A DNA stretch of 53,458 nucleotides, taken from contig NZ_VYTY01000017.1 in the NCBI RefSeq assembly GCF_009821115.1, positions 1-53,458 of the forward strand, in the 5' to 3' direction. Source of the stretch: Nitrincola alkalisediminis. GTDB lineage: Bacteria; Pseudomonadota; Gammaproteobacteria; Pseudomonadales; Balneatricaceae. A program made the translations under genes and the position numbers. Under the pieces are notes generated by a model. That model was given only the letters and a program-made list of their open reading frames with translations. It made no database searches and was not told where the DNA came from. Positions 1 through 7,278 of this stretch are shown here, piece by piece; position 1 is the stretch's first letter; every line of letters starts with the position of its first letter.

Positions 1-1
1 A

Positions 2-130
2 CAGCGATGGCGGCAGTCGAAAAAAGGAATTTCCTATATAAAAGTAGGCGTCCAAGACGGTGCCAGCGGTTCAGTCCAACAAGGCGTTGAAAGAGGCCTC
101 GAAAGTGATAGATTGGATGATACATCCTAA
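2..130 (+). CDS. C-terminal end of an unidentified protein (partial)
   Basis: An open frame runs from the window edge to a TAA at 128-130 and gives 42 residues. It is polar and glycine/glutamine-rich, with VGVQDGASGSVQQGVERGLE near the middle. The start lies outside the window. It is probably the end of the gene of an integron cassette, since recombination-site-like sequence follows. No family is recognised. Confidence is low because the piece is short. Confidence 0.35.
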   Translation, partial: QRWRQSKKGISYIKVGVQDGASGSVQQGVERGLESDRLDDTS

Positions 131-557
131 ATTTGGTGCTGGCGGGTATTTTTTTTGCGCTTTCGTCGGCTCATTAACTAAGCGTTAGCGGGCCACTGGG
201 CTGGTCGGCTTTTAGGTGTTTCATGCGGCGCGATGGGTCTTGAGTTTTTATCGGGCAGTGATCTGCCAAGCGATTAAATCAGAGCACTGAAATGGCAATT
301 TGATTGTGCCGCTGGCAACGGCAAGCCCTGAACTGGGCAGCGGCGTTTAGCAGGTACAGTGTGGCGGCCAGTTGGGCGCTCTGTTCGTGCTGGTGGTTTT
401 GGTGGGTGCGTCGGGTCCGGCGCAGGTAGCAGGTTCGTCGCGAGTTTCTTCGTGCACTGTCCGGCGGCTACCGCTAAACTGAATTCATTGTTGGTGTAAC
501 CTGGACGTAAGGCATGGAGTTTAGCAACGCAGTTTCTATGGCATCTCAGGTGGCACC
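131..557. other. ORF-less, GC-rich stretch; possible gene-free integron cassette
   Basis: No convincing coding frame is seen on either strand. The composition is richer in G and C than the AT-rich cassette genes that follow. A core-like GCGTTAGC lies at 182-189, which could be the R' end of an attC for the preceding cassette, although its partner R'' is not clear. If so, bases from about 184 to 664 form one cassette without a protein gene, ending in the attC at 558-669. A reading frame could be drawn across 514-696, but it runs through that attC and is rejected. Confidence 0.4.
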
Positions 558-669
558 GCTAACCAGGGCAAGCAAAGGGACCGCTTTACGCTCCACCAAT
601 TTGCAATTCGCTGCGCTCATTTTATTGCAAATTGGTTCCGCTACAAGCGTCCCTTGTTGCAGGCGTTAC
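558..669 (+). other. attC recombination site 1
   Basis: R'' core GCTAAC at 558-563 and R' core GCGTTAC at 663-669. The body is strongly palindromic: ACCAATTTGCAA near 592-604 pairs with TTGCAAATTGGT near 628-639, and GCAAGCAAAGGGAC pairs with GTCCCTTGTTGC outside it. This is the folded-hairpin design of integron attC sites. Confidence 0.75.
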
Positions 670-705
670 ATGTCATTCAGGCCTTGGAGAAAATAGAGAC
701 TAAAT

Positions 706-1377
706 ATGGAAAAAATCGTCAAGCTACAGCTAGCTTTATTCTTTCAAAATCAGATGTCTAGACCTGACAATTTGATGAATGGCGTCAACTCATCAATGGG
801 GAATTTGTTTGATGCAATGCCTCAAATATTACCTATTCCACCAGAGGCACCTGCCGAAATACCCAGAGTTCAAATGCGCTCTGAAAATTCAAAGTACAAC
901 TGCAACATCGCGTGTTCTAGGATTGATTTTATATTAAACGGAGACTTCCGTGACGAGATCGCGTGGCCGGATATTACACGTGACTTTTTAGCAAAGGCTA
1001 AGCTTTTTGTAAGTTATGTCTTTAGTGAGTCTAAGATTATTCGATTCGGTCTTATTGGGAATTTTTTTATTCCTGATAAATCAGCGTCTACCTCAATGAC
1101 AAGGAAGTACTTGAAAGTTGACTTAAATTCAGCTGAAGAAATCAATTTACGTTTTAACAAGAGGTCTTCTAGTCATGGCTTTAGCCTTAATAATATAACA
1201 TCTATAAACACGGCTGTTGCGGAGACAAATGGTCTTGCTGACAAAGGTATTTTCATTGAATTAGATGTTAATAATATCCCTACTGATGAAATCATTAAAA
1301 CGGACAGCTTGCTGCAATTTATAGAAAAGCAAATGCCCTCTTTCTCCCCTGATAAAGTTAATGGACTGGTGAGATAA
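706..1377 (+). CDS. Integron cassette protein, unknown function (223 aa)
   Basis: This is the first gene of a two-gene cassette; it begins about 40 bases after attC 1. The 223-residue product has no signal peptide and no membrane segment. A proline-rich stretch near residues 43-56 (ILPIPPEAPAEIPR) is followed by a mixed alpha/beta-like body. I recognise no domain. The stop codon overlaps the start of the next gene by one base (TAATG), so the two are probably translated together and may work as a pair with the small membrane protein encoded by 1377-1712. Function is unknown. Confidence 0.7.
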   Translation: MEKIVKLQLALFFQNQMSRPDNLMNGVNSSMGNLFDAMPQILPIPPEAPAEIPRVQMRSENSKYNCNIACSRIDFILNGDFRDEIAWPDITRDFLAKAKLFVSYVFSESKIIRFGLIGNFFIPDKSASTSMTRKYLKVDLNSAEEINLRFNKRSSSHGFSLNNITSINTAVAETNGLADKGIFIELDVNNIPTDEIIKTDSLLQFIEKQMPSFSPDKVNGLVR

Positions 1378-1712
1378 TGGGAAGTTCATCTACAAGTCAA
1401 ACCACTTTTACAGGAAGCTCGTCCACGCAGCCAAATGAACTACAAGCATGGCAACAGAAAGCTTTAGCCGACGCATCTAAGCCAAAAACACCAGCACAAA
1501 TTCGCGCTGCCGGCGATGTTAAAGTTAAAGTTGGTGTGCTGTGGCTTGTGGGTGTAACCTGTTCTATATTGGCGATCTTTGGTGGAGTTGTTTTCATCAA
1601 AACACCCGAACATGCAAAAGACTTTTGGGTCATGATTGCACCAATAATTACCGCAGGAGTGACTGGAACAATTGCTTTCTTAACTGGAGAAAAAGCTGGT
1701 TCTGGCAAGTAG
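1377..1712 (+). CDS. Small membrane protein of a two-gene cassette (111 aa)
   Basis: The start codon overlaps the stop of the upstream gene (TAATG), indicating translational coupling. The N-terminal 45 residues are Ser/Thr/Gln-rich and likely disordered and cytoplasmic. They are followed by two hydrophobic helices, at about residues 51-74 (VGVLWLVGVTCSILAIFGGV) and 84-104 (VMIAPIITAGVTGTIAFLTG). It is probably an inner-membrane partner of the upstream soluble protein. No family is recognised. A minus-strand frame over the same bases is a shadow. Confidence 0.65.
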   Translation: MGSSSTSQTTFTGSSSTQPNELQAWQQKALADASKPKTPAQIRAAGDVKVKVGVLWLVGVTCSILAIFGGVVFIKTPEHAKDFWVMIAPIITAGVTGTIAFLTGEKAGSGK

Positions 1713-1714
1713 TC

Positions 1715-1798
1715 ATGTAACAAGGCCAAGCACGGCGACAGCTTTTTCGTTGCGGCTTCGCCTTCACTGCAAAGCTGCGCGTGTTGGCGGCGTTATGC
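1715..1798 (+). other. attC recombination site 2
   Basis: R'' core TGTAAC followed by AAGGCCAAGCACGGCGAC, and R' core GCGTTATGC at 1790-1798. The palindromic body contains GCTTTTTCGTTGCGGC and AAAGCTGCGCGTGTTGGC. It is nearly identical to the sites at 3716 and 4301, so these belong to one attC family. Confidence 0.85.
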
Positions 1799-1850
1799 AA
1801 TTATGGGTAGTTTTGGGAAGCCTGCAAATGGGAACCAGAGGGTGCGGTAA

Positions 1851-3713
1851 ATGAGTATAAAAATTGAATCTAATGATCTGAAAGACCGTCAAAGGGCCTT
1901 GCATAAATCGATAGAAAGTTTGATGACAAAGCTGCCTGAGGAAAGCGCAACACGGAAACAATTAGATAATCATCGGGAGCTTTTTGACGATGCGGTTTCT
2001 TATCTCTCAAACTCAGATCAAAGACTGGCATTTATCGGTAACATAGGTACCGGGAAGACAACCGCCATATGCCATCTACTTGGCTTGTTAGATGGAGAAG
2101 AGCCGATTCTTAGCACGGGTAGCGGTCGTACTACGCTATGCGAAGTGGAAATATCTTTTGGTTCTCAACTTGAGATCGAAGTCACTCCGCATTCCGAAGC
2201 TGAAGTAAGGGGCTACCTCACGGACTTTGCTCAGTACTTACTATCAGATATCGAAGAATCGGATAATTCAGAGCCATTTAAACTGAGCGCCGAAGTTGAG
2301 AGGGCGCTCCGTAACATGCTTGACCTCCGAATATCACGTACAAAAACCTCCGAAGGCAAGCGAATAACTACGGACAACGCTAAAGATTTTGCGGCCAATT
2401 ACCAATCTGTCGAATTGTTAAAAGAAGCGTTGTTGGAACGTCTTGATTATACAGCTCGTCATCAAACGCGATTCACCAGTGATGATGGAGTAGACCAATA
2501 CGAGTGGTTGCACACAACATTCAAAGCTATCAATAGCTGCACTCATCCGAGCGTTGGTCTATCCAAGCATATATGCATATTGGCGCCGCTAAAACTTTTC
2601 GATGACGTCGATTACTCTCTGTCAGTAGTTGATACAAAGGGTGTCGATCAGACGGTTAACCGTGCGGATCTTGATAGCTGCCTTACAGACAATCGTACTG
2701 TCAGTGTACTGTGCTGCCGATTCAACGAAGCGCCCGATAAGACAATGTCCGGATTACTGAAGCTTGCCAAGGATGCAGGTCTGAATCACCGAATTGCCAA
2801 AGAAACAGTATTGTTAATTCTTGACAGGGAGAGTGAAGCTGAAAAAGTTATCGACATAGATGAACCTGTTGGTGATAAAACTGAGGGACGTGAGATCCGT
2901 GCTGAGCAGGTCGTTAATGATCTAAGGCACACACTACAATTAGACAACCTAGATGTGCGATTTTTCGATGTAAAGTCTGATGATCCGAAGGAACTTAACA
3001 AACTGTTGGTCGAAAAAGTTTCTGTGCTGCGCGGTCAATATGCTCAGACTATTGTCGATATCGAGAAGGCTATTGTCGACATCGAAACTGAACTGGTCTC
3101 TCAATCAGCTACAGCGGCGAAGAATCAGGTTAAGAATACGCTGGAACCTTGGATAAAAAAGGCTCAAGGCTGCTCTCCGGCGTTAAGAGAGTATTTTTTA
3201 CCTTTAATTAATGACATTAGAAACAAGGGTACATATGCTGCTAGTGTTCGAGCTAGTGTTAATCGCAAGGGAGAGTGGCATAATCTCGATTACTATCAGC
3301 TTTTAGCTACAGGTGCTCGTCAGCAAGTTGTGGACCAAATCGGCACGCTAAAGGATGAATTTATCGTACTAATCGATAACATGCTTTCTCAGAATGAACT
3401 ACAACCTGCTTATGCGCTGCTTAAACAGTTGAAACAAACAACTGAGAAACGACTTGGTGATATTTACCAAAAAGCGTTTGCTAAAGGACGCGCGGTTTAT
3501 GAAGGAAAGCTTTCATCAGATAGTCAGCTCTGGAATGGTTTGTTTCAAGAGTGGGGAATGGGCCCTGGATACAAGGATAGGGTTTCCGGTAAATCTGAAA
3601 CTTGGTTTCACGCGAAAAAATATCCAGAGTTTGAATCTAGCGTTACTAGTCAGGTTGTTGAGGAATGGCAGCGTTATGTAAATGAGGTGCGAGATATGCT
3701 GGGGGCTGAATAG
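1851..3713 (+). CDS. Large P-loop NTPase, dynamin/GTPase-like (cassette gene)
   Basis: 620-residue cytoplasmic protein with a clear Walker A motif GNIGTGKTT at residues 63-71. A switch-like TGSGRTTLCEVEI follows at 89-101, and a Walker B/G3-like DTKG at 261-264 after hydrophobic LSVV. A canonical G4 motif (N/TKxD) is not obvious; LLILDRES near residue 324 is the nearest candidate. The C-terminal half is charged and helical. The layout resembles dynamin-like GTPases, but I cannot assign a named family. A large NTPase alone in a cassette flanked by attC sites on both sides is unusual, since most cassettes carry short genes. A defence role is possible but is only inference. The start follows GGGTGCGGTAA with weak ribosome-binding similarity. 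Confidence 0.8.
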   Translation: MSIKIESNDLKDRQRALHKSIESLMTKLPEESATRKQLDNHRELFDDAVSYLSNSDQRLAFIGNIGTGKTTAICHLLGLLDGEEPILSTGSGRTTLCEVEISFGSQLEIEVTPHSEAEVRGYLTDFAQYLLSDIEESDNSEPFKLSAEVERALRNMLDLRISRTKTSEGKRITTDNAKDFAANYQSVELLKEALLERLDYTARHQTRFTSDDGVDQYEWLHTTFKAINSCTHPSVGLSKHICILAPLKLFDDVDYSLSVVDTKGVDQTVNRADLDSCLTDNRTVSVLCCRFNEAPDKTMSGLLKLAKDAGLNHRIAKETVLLILDRESEAEKVIDIDEPVGDKTEGREIRAEQVVNDLRHTLQLDNLDVRFFDVKSDDPKELNKLLVEKVSVLRGQYAQTIVDIEKAIVDIETELVSQSATAAKNQVKNTLEPWIKKAQGCSPALREYFLPLINDIRNKGTYAASVRASVNRKGEWHNLDYYQLLATGARQQVVDQIGTLKDEFIVLIDNMLSQNELQPAYALLKQLKQTTEKRLGDIYQKAFAKGRAVYEGKLSSDSQLWNGLFQEWGMGPGYKDRVSGKSETWFHAKKYPEFESSVTSQVVEEWQRYVNEVRDMLGAE

Positions 3714-3715
3714 AT

Positions 3716-3800
3716 ATGCATAACAATCGCAGGCACAGCGACAGCTTTTTCGTTGCGGCTTCGCCTTCACTACAAAGCCGCGCGTGCTGCGGGCGTTAAA
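3716..3800 (+). other. attC recombination site 3
   Basis: R'' GCATAAC at 3718-3724 and R' GCGTTAAA at 3793-3800. The body has the same GCTTTTTCGTTGCGGCTTCGCC segment as attC 2. It closes the NTPase cassette. Confidence 0.85.
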
Positions 3801-3814
3801 TTCATAAGGAGAGT

Positions 3815-4294
3815 ATGGTGCCGACACTAAGCAAAAAAGACGAAGTGGTGCTTGCCGAGCGGGGTATCTCTGTCGAAAGTGGGGTATATGGCGTAAATAT
3901 TATTTTAACGTCCAAAGGACTTTGCTGGTTACTGAACTACCTGCACTCATCAGGAAAGCAGGGTTCACTTCTTTCTCTTAAACTTTTGAAAGAGGTTGCG
4001 GGATTTCAAAAGAATAGTGATAGCTGGCGAGAACTACGTATAGTTGCCTCTCGTTTACCTGCTTATGATACACAGTACTATCAGTTGTCAATATATCTTA
4101 ACGGGTCGCCTCCAAAAGCATTCATGGCGCTCCCTCCAAATTTACGTGCAATTCCTCGCACCTTTAATATGCCGTACTTAGAATACGGTATTTTCAAGAT
4201 TAAAGGTGATCAGGCGACAAATATAGCGCTATCAGCATCTGAAGCGGATCTCCTCGAAAATGGTGAGGCAGTTATTGCCGATGGTGTGAATTGA
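3815..4294 (+). CDS. Integron cassette protein, unknown function (159 aa)
   Basis: The ATG at 3815 follows a good ribosome-binding site, AAGGAGAG. The product is soluble with no signal peptide or membrane helix. Its N-terminal 60 residues alternate strands and helices (VYGVNIILTSKGLCWLLNYL). The C-terminal part is proline-rich (ALPPNLRAIPRTFNMPYLEY). I recognise no domain. It is the only gene between attC 3 and attC 4. Confidence 0.7.
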   Translation: MVPTLSKKDEVVLAERGISVESGVYGVNIILTSKGLCWLLNYLHSSGKQGSLLSLKLLKEVAGFQKNSDSWRELRIVASRLPAYDTQYYQLSIYLNGSPPKAFMALPPNLRAIPRTFNMPYLEYGIFKIKGDQATNIALSASEADLLENGEAVIADGVN

Positions 4295-4300
4295 GCGAGA

Positions 4301-4383
4301 ATTTAACAAGGCCAAGCACGTGACGGCTTTTCTGTTACGGCTTCGCCTTCACTACAAATCCGCTCGTGTTGGCGGCGTTACAT
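4301..4383 (+). other. attC recombination site 4
   Basis: R'' ATTTAAC at 4301-4307 followed by AAGGCCAAGCACG, R' GTTACAT at 4377-4383. Same family as attC 2 and 3. Confidence 0.85.
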
Positions 4384-4398
4384 GAATCAGGAGAGATC

Positions 4399-4956
4399 GT
4401 GCGTAAAAAAATAATTGGAGAATATGGCGTTATCGAGACAATTATCTCAGTAGGAGTTTTTGGCTTTCTTTGTTACTTTAACTGGCTATTTTTTAAAGGA
4501 GTTATAGCAGGTGATACGATTACGCAGCACATTTTGTTCATGGTCATATTTATCGACCTTGTGTGTTTGGTCATAGTGGCCCTTCCTTACCTATCCAAAA
4601 AATCGGAAAAAGTATCCAATGAAAAACTTAAGATTTTTCTCGATTTACCGGAAAAAGACTCAAGGTTTACATTTTCTACAATATCAGGTTTCTTAAGCGA
4701 CCAAGCATTGGCGTCATTTTTAGCAACAGTATTAATTTTCACAGGTAAAGAGGCTCTAGCAACATATGGTGGTGCCATCGCAGCTGTATATGTTGTTTTC
4801 CTTTTTGTCGTTGCAATAGTCTTAGGAACCGTATCTCTAATTAGATTTATTACTCATTTCACAAAATATCACGGTGCTTTTTATGCGCTAGCTTCTGCTT
4901 TATCTGCAGGTGTAATGTTTGCCTTCTTTAATGTAGGCTTAAAAATGGCAGCATAA
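4399..4956 (+). CDS. Integral membrane cassette protein (185 aa)
   Basis: The GTG at 4399 is chosen because CAGGAGAG lies 5 bases upstream. An in-frame GTG at 4366 lies inside attC 4 and is unlikely. About five hydrophobic helices can be drawn: YGVIETIISVGVFGFLCYF, ILFMVIFIDLVCLVIVALPY, ASFLATVLIFTGK, GAIAAVYVVFLFVVAIVLG and FYALASALSAGVMFAFF. A charged cytoplasmic loop lies between helices 2 and 3. No family is recognised. It is the only gene of its cassette. Confidence 0.7.
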   Translation: MRKKIIGEYGVIETIISVGVFGFLCYFNWLFFKGVIAGDTITQHILFMVIFIDLVCLVIVALPYLSKKSEKVSNEKLKIFLDLPEKDSRFTFSTISGFLSDQALASFLATVLIFTGKEALATYGGAIAAVYVVFLFVVAIVLGTVSLIRFITHFTKYHGAFYALASALSAGVMFAFFNVGLKMAA

Positions 4957-4960
4957 ATTC

Positions 4961-5032
4961 ATGTAACAAGCGCAGTCACTGGGACAAAATTTCCGCTGCG
5001 CTTCAGTTTTGCCCGTGCTGCGGGCGTTATGC
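4961..5032 (+). other. attC recombination site 5
   Basis: R'' ATGTAAC at 4961-4967 and R' GTTATGC at 5026-5032. The arms CAAGCGCAG/CTGCGCTT and GGGACAAAA/TTTTGCCC form the hairpin. The 72-base site is shorter than its neighbours. Confidence 0.8.
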
Positions 5033-5049
5033 ATCAATTGAGGCTTCGA

Positions 5050-5556
5050 ATGCGCAGAGAGATTAACGCCGAAGAACTTGAATTCTTCTATAGAGCAACT
5101 GGTGAAGCTATTTGGCATTTGCAGTATGTAGAAGAGGCTCTGTGTAAGTTCTATATCATGTGTTGCGTCCACTTTAAATGTGACGGTATTACCAGGGTTA
5201 ACGCCGAAGAGATGCTTGCGAAAGTAAGTAAGAAGACTCTTGGACAGCTAATTGGGTTGCTTGAAAACACTGGTCGAGTTCATGAAGTAATGCTGTCTGA
5301 TCTAAAAGAGTTTAACTCATTAAGAAAGTGGGTTGTCCATAACTCAATGAGGGAAAATAGCGAAGATTTATACACTGATCAAGGAAGAGAGCTATTTGCT
5401 CACAAAATGCTAAATTTCACTGATATGGCTATATCTATTCACAAAGGTATTTCTGATAGTTTAATGAACTTGGTTACTACAACAGGGTATGCAACTGAAG
5501 AGCAAATAATGAAAACAGCATACTCAGAAATAAATCGGCGAAAGGGTAATGCATAA
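5050..5556 (+). CDS. HEPN-motif-containing cassette protein (168 aa)
   Basis: The ATG at 5050 has TTGAGG six bases upstream; an alternative in-frame ATG at 5029 lies in the attC core. The protein is all-helical and soluble. The segment FNSLRKWVVHNSMRENS holds R92 and H97, which is the R-x4-H signature of HEPN RNase-like domains. The N-terminal helices (FYRATGEAIWHLQYVEEAL) fit the four-helix HEPN layout. HEPN proteins act as toxins or as effectors in defence modules, but no partner gene is in the cassette. The call rests on the motif and helical character only. Confidence 0.65.
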   Translation: MRREINAEELEFFYRATGEAIWHLQYVEEALCKFYIMCCVHFKCDGITRVNAEEMLAKVSKKTLGQLIGLLENTGRVHEVMLSDLKEFNSLRKWVVHNSMRENSEDLYTDQGRELFAHKMLNFTDMAISIHKGISDSLMNLVTTTGYATEEQIMKTAYSEINRRKGNA

Positions 5557-5640
5557 CAAACCGCTCAAATTCGTTCCGGCCACAAAAAGCGTGGCCTCCA
5601 CCGGACTCGCTAACGCTCGCCGTTTAGCGGGGCGTTAGCC
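5551..5640 (+). other. attC recombination site 6
   Basis: R'' GCATAAC overlaps the stop codon of the HEPN-like gene; R' GTTAGCC at 5634-5640. GTTCCGGCCAC/GTGGCCTCCACCGGAC and GCGAGCGTTAGCG-like arms form the stem. It belongs to a different sequence family from attC 2-5, so the cassette came from another source. Confidence 0.8.
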
Positions 5641-5661
5641 AAAAGGAATCAGCACGAACTC

Positions 5662-6639
5662 ATGTCTCAGCAGCCAAGCTTTAACGTAAATGCGCTGACC
5701 AAGCTTGGTGAGCGTACTGAATACGAGACTTGGCTTCTTGAAGCTGTTTACGCTCTTGCCGAACAAGAGCTATTTCCGACTTGGCCCGATGGAGTAATCT
5801 ACTCAGTACAGAAGTCCAAACCCCAGTTCATTACGCATGGGCGCGCCAATATCATCATCGGCGATTGGCGGCCTGAATTTTTGAACGCAGGGGCACCTCT
5901 TGTCTTTGTTTCGACCTTCAAGCTTCTCGACATGCTCATCGAATGGATCCTTGAAGAGAATGGATTCGCGCCGACGTTTCGGTTTCAGCAGAAGTTGCAA
6001 CATCTGCATAACTCCCCCATCTTTCCACCTGTTCTCGAATCCCGGATCTGGTTAAAGGAGCGTCTTGTTGGCCTGTACAGCACACTCGAACCGCTTCGCG
6101 GAACGATCATTCATGACAAGCACTTCACTGCAACAGACGGTGCCATCCGCATCGCCAGTTCGAAGAAAGGAATCATAGGAGCGCCTGTCGAGATCAGTGC
6201 TACTCTGCTTCGGAAGCTTTCATTTACAATCGTGAGCGTCCTGAAGTACGTCGATGGTACTTGGTTGCTCGATGATTTCCGCGAAAAGACACTGCGCCAC
6301 TACTTGGATGAGCTTGCGGCGCTACATGGACTGTCCTCCTTGGGTCAGAAGCGCCCCATCCATACGTGCGTAAGAGTGTACATGGGAGGCTCTGATCCGC
6401 TTCTCGTTGACCTGATGTCAATCCATAGTGATCTTGCAGCGAGATATGTGAATCAGGATTACTCCTTTGACTTGCGTGTTTTAATGATCAGGGATGACGA
6501 AGTAGTTGATGCTTACCTTTTTCCTTGGCCCGTTTTGGCAGTACGGACCGATGACTGGACCCATACAATCAATGCTAAAGAATACAGAACCACAATACCG
6601 GATGACATCGAGCCTGAGCATGTGCGGAACACTGGCTAA
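5662..6639 (+). CDS. Integron cassette protein, unknown, with HEPN-like R-x4-H motif (325 aa)
   Basis: The start ATG at 5662 follows the attC by about 20 bases. The 325-residue protein is soluble. Residues 140-155 read STLEPLRGTIIHDKHF, where R146 and H151 are spaced as in HEPN domains (R-x4-H), preceded by a helix-rich segment (LLDMLIEWILEE, IWLKERLVGLYSTL). Beta-rich sequence follows (VSVLKYVDGTWLLDDF, HTCVRVYMGGSDPLLVDL). I recognise no complete family. The HEPN suggestion is weaker here than for the neighbour at 5050. Codon use is more GC-rich than in the preceding cassettes, which suggests a different origin. Confidence 0.7.
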   Translation: MSQQPSFNVNALTKLGERTEYETWLLEAVYALAEQELFPTWPDGVIYSVQKSKPQFITHGRANIIIGDWRPEFLNAGAPLVFVSTFKLLDMLIEWILEENGFAPTFRFQQKLQHLHNSPIFPPVLESRIWLKERLVGLYSTLEPLRGTIIHDKHFTATDGAIRIASSKKGIIGAPVEISATLLRKLSFTIVSVLKYVDGTWLLDDFREKTLRHYLDELAALHGLSSLGQKRPIHTCVRVYMGGSDPLLVDLMSIHSDLAARYVNQDYSFDLRVLMIRDDEVVDAYLFPWPVLAVRTDDWTHTINAKEYRTTIPDDIEPEHVRNTG

Positions 6640-6711
6640 CAATGCCATCAAATTCGCTCCCTACGGTCGCCGGACGCTCGTGCCTCGCGCCGTTTATGGC
6701 TGGCGCTAGCT
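6634..6711 (+). other. attC recombination site 7 (degenerate R' core)
   Basis: R'' GGCTAAC at 6634-6640 overlaps the stop codon of the preceding gene. The R' position reads GCGCTAGC (6703-6710) instead of GCGTTAGC, so the cleavage triplet GTT is altered. The stem GCTCC..GGTCGCCGGACGC fits an attC body. Confidence 0.6.
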
Positions 6712-6724
6712 GATAACGAAGAGT

Positions 6725-7213
6725 ATGAGCATAGATTGGAATGCAGTCTTAAATGGAACCATCACATTTTTTCTTCTCATAGTTTTGAAAGCTCTTCTTG
6801 ATCTAAGGCTTGCTCAATTCTCTGTCAAATGGCTGTCATGGATTCCTCTGAGAAATTACCTCCGTGATAAACCAACGCAAATATTAGGTAAGTGGGATCA
6901 AGTATGGGGATCAGCAAATAGCGCATCATTTGAGTCCGAAGTTGATCGGCATGGACATCCTGACATAAAGCAGCTTGGCTCATACTGTTATGGTGAATTT
7001 ATATCGAAAGGTGTCACCTATGTTGTTTTTGGCAGGGTCATGGGTGATTATTTCGTTGGAGACTGGTACGAAAAAAAAGATCCAAAAGGTTACTTTGGAG
7101 CATTTCAGCTACAGATTCACGATTCAAAGAATATGAAAGGACGTTGGGTTGGCCATTCGAAGACCGTTCATGAAGTGAAAGGTGATGAGTGGGTTTGGAG
7201 AAAAATAAGCTAG
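6725..7213 (+). CDS. Membrane-anchored beta-domain cassette protein (162 aa)
   Basis: A single N-terminal hydrophobic helix at about residues 10-27 (GTITFFLLIVLKALLDL) anchors the protein. The rest is beta-rich with repeated Gly/Trp/Tyr positions (GKWDQVWGS, GVTYVVFGRVMGDYFVGDWYEK, GYFGAFQLQIHDSKNMKGRWVGHS). This recalls small antiparallel barrel (calycin-like) domains. No named family is recognised. An AGAG precedes the ATG. Cassette membrane proteins of this plan often go unannotated. Function is unknown. Confidence 0.65.
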   Translation: MSIDWNAVLNGTITFFLLIVLKALLDLRLAQFSVKWLSWIPLRNYLRDKPTQILGKWDQVWGSANSASFESEVDRHGHPDIKQLGSYCYGEFISKGVTYVVFGRVMGDYFVGDWYEKKDPKGYFGAFQLQIHDSKNMKGRWVGHSKTVHEVKGDEWVWRKIS

Positions 7214-7219
7214 AAAATC

Positions 7220-7278
7220 AATCAACTACGCGCCTTCGGCGCCGGACGGCAAAAAGCGCCGCCGGTTATTGAAGCGTT
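7220..7278 (+). other. attC recombination site 8, interrupted at its R' core by an IS
   Basis: R'' AATCAAC at 7220-7226 and a stem containing GCGCCTTCGGCGCCGGACGGC and GCGCCGCCGG. The R' core GCGTT at 7274-7278 runs directly into the inverted repeat of an IS1182-family element. The continuation CGTTAAATG resumes at 9104 on the other side. Confidence 0.6.

Noticed and set aside
514-696. 60-residue plus-strand frame upstream of the first full cassette
   Set aside because: It runs through the palindromic body of attC 1 and has no ribosome-binding site.
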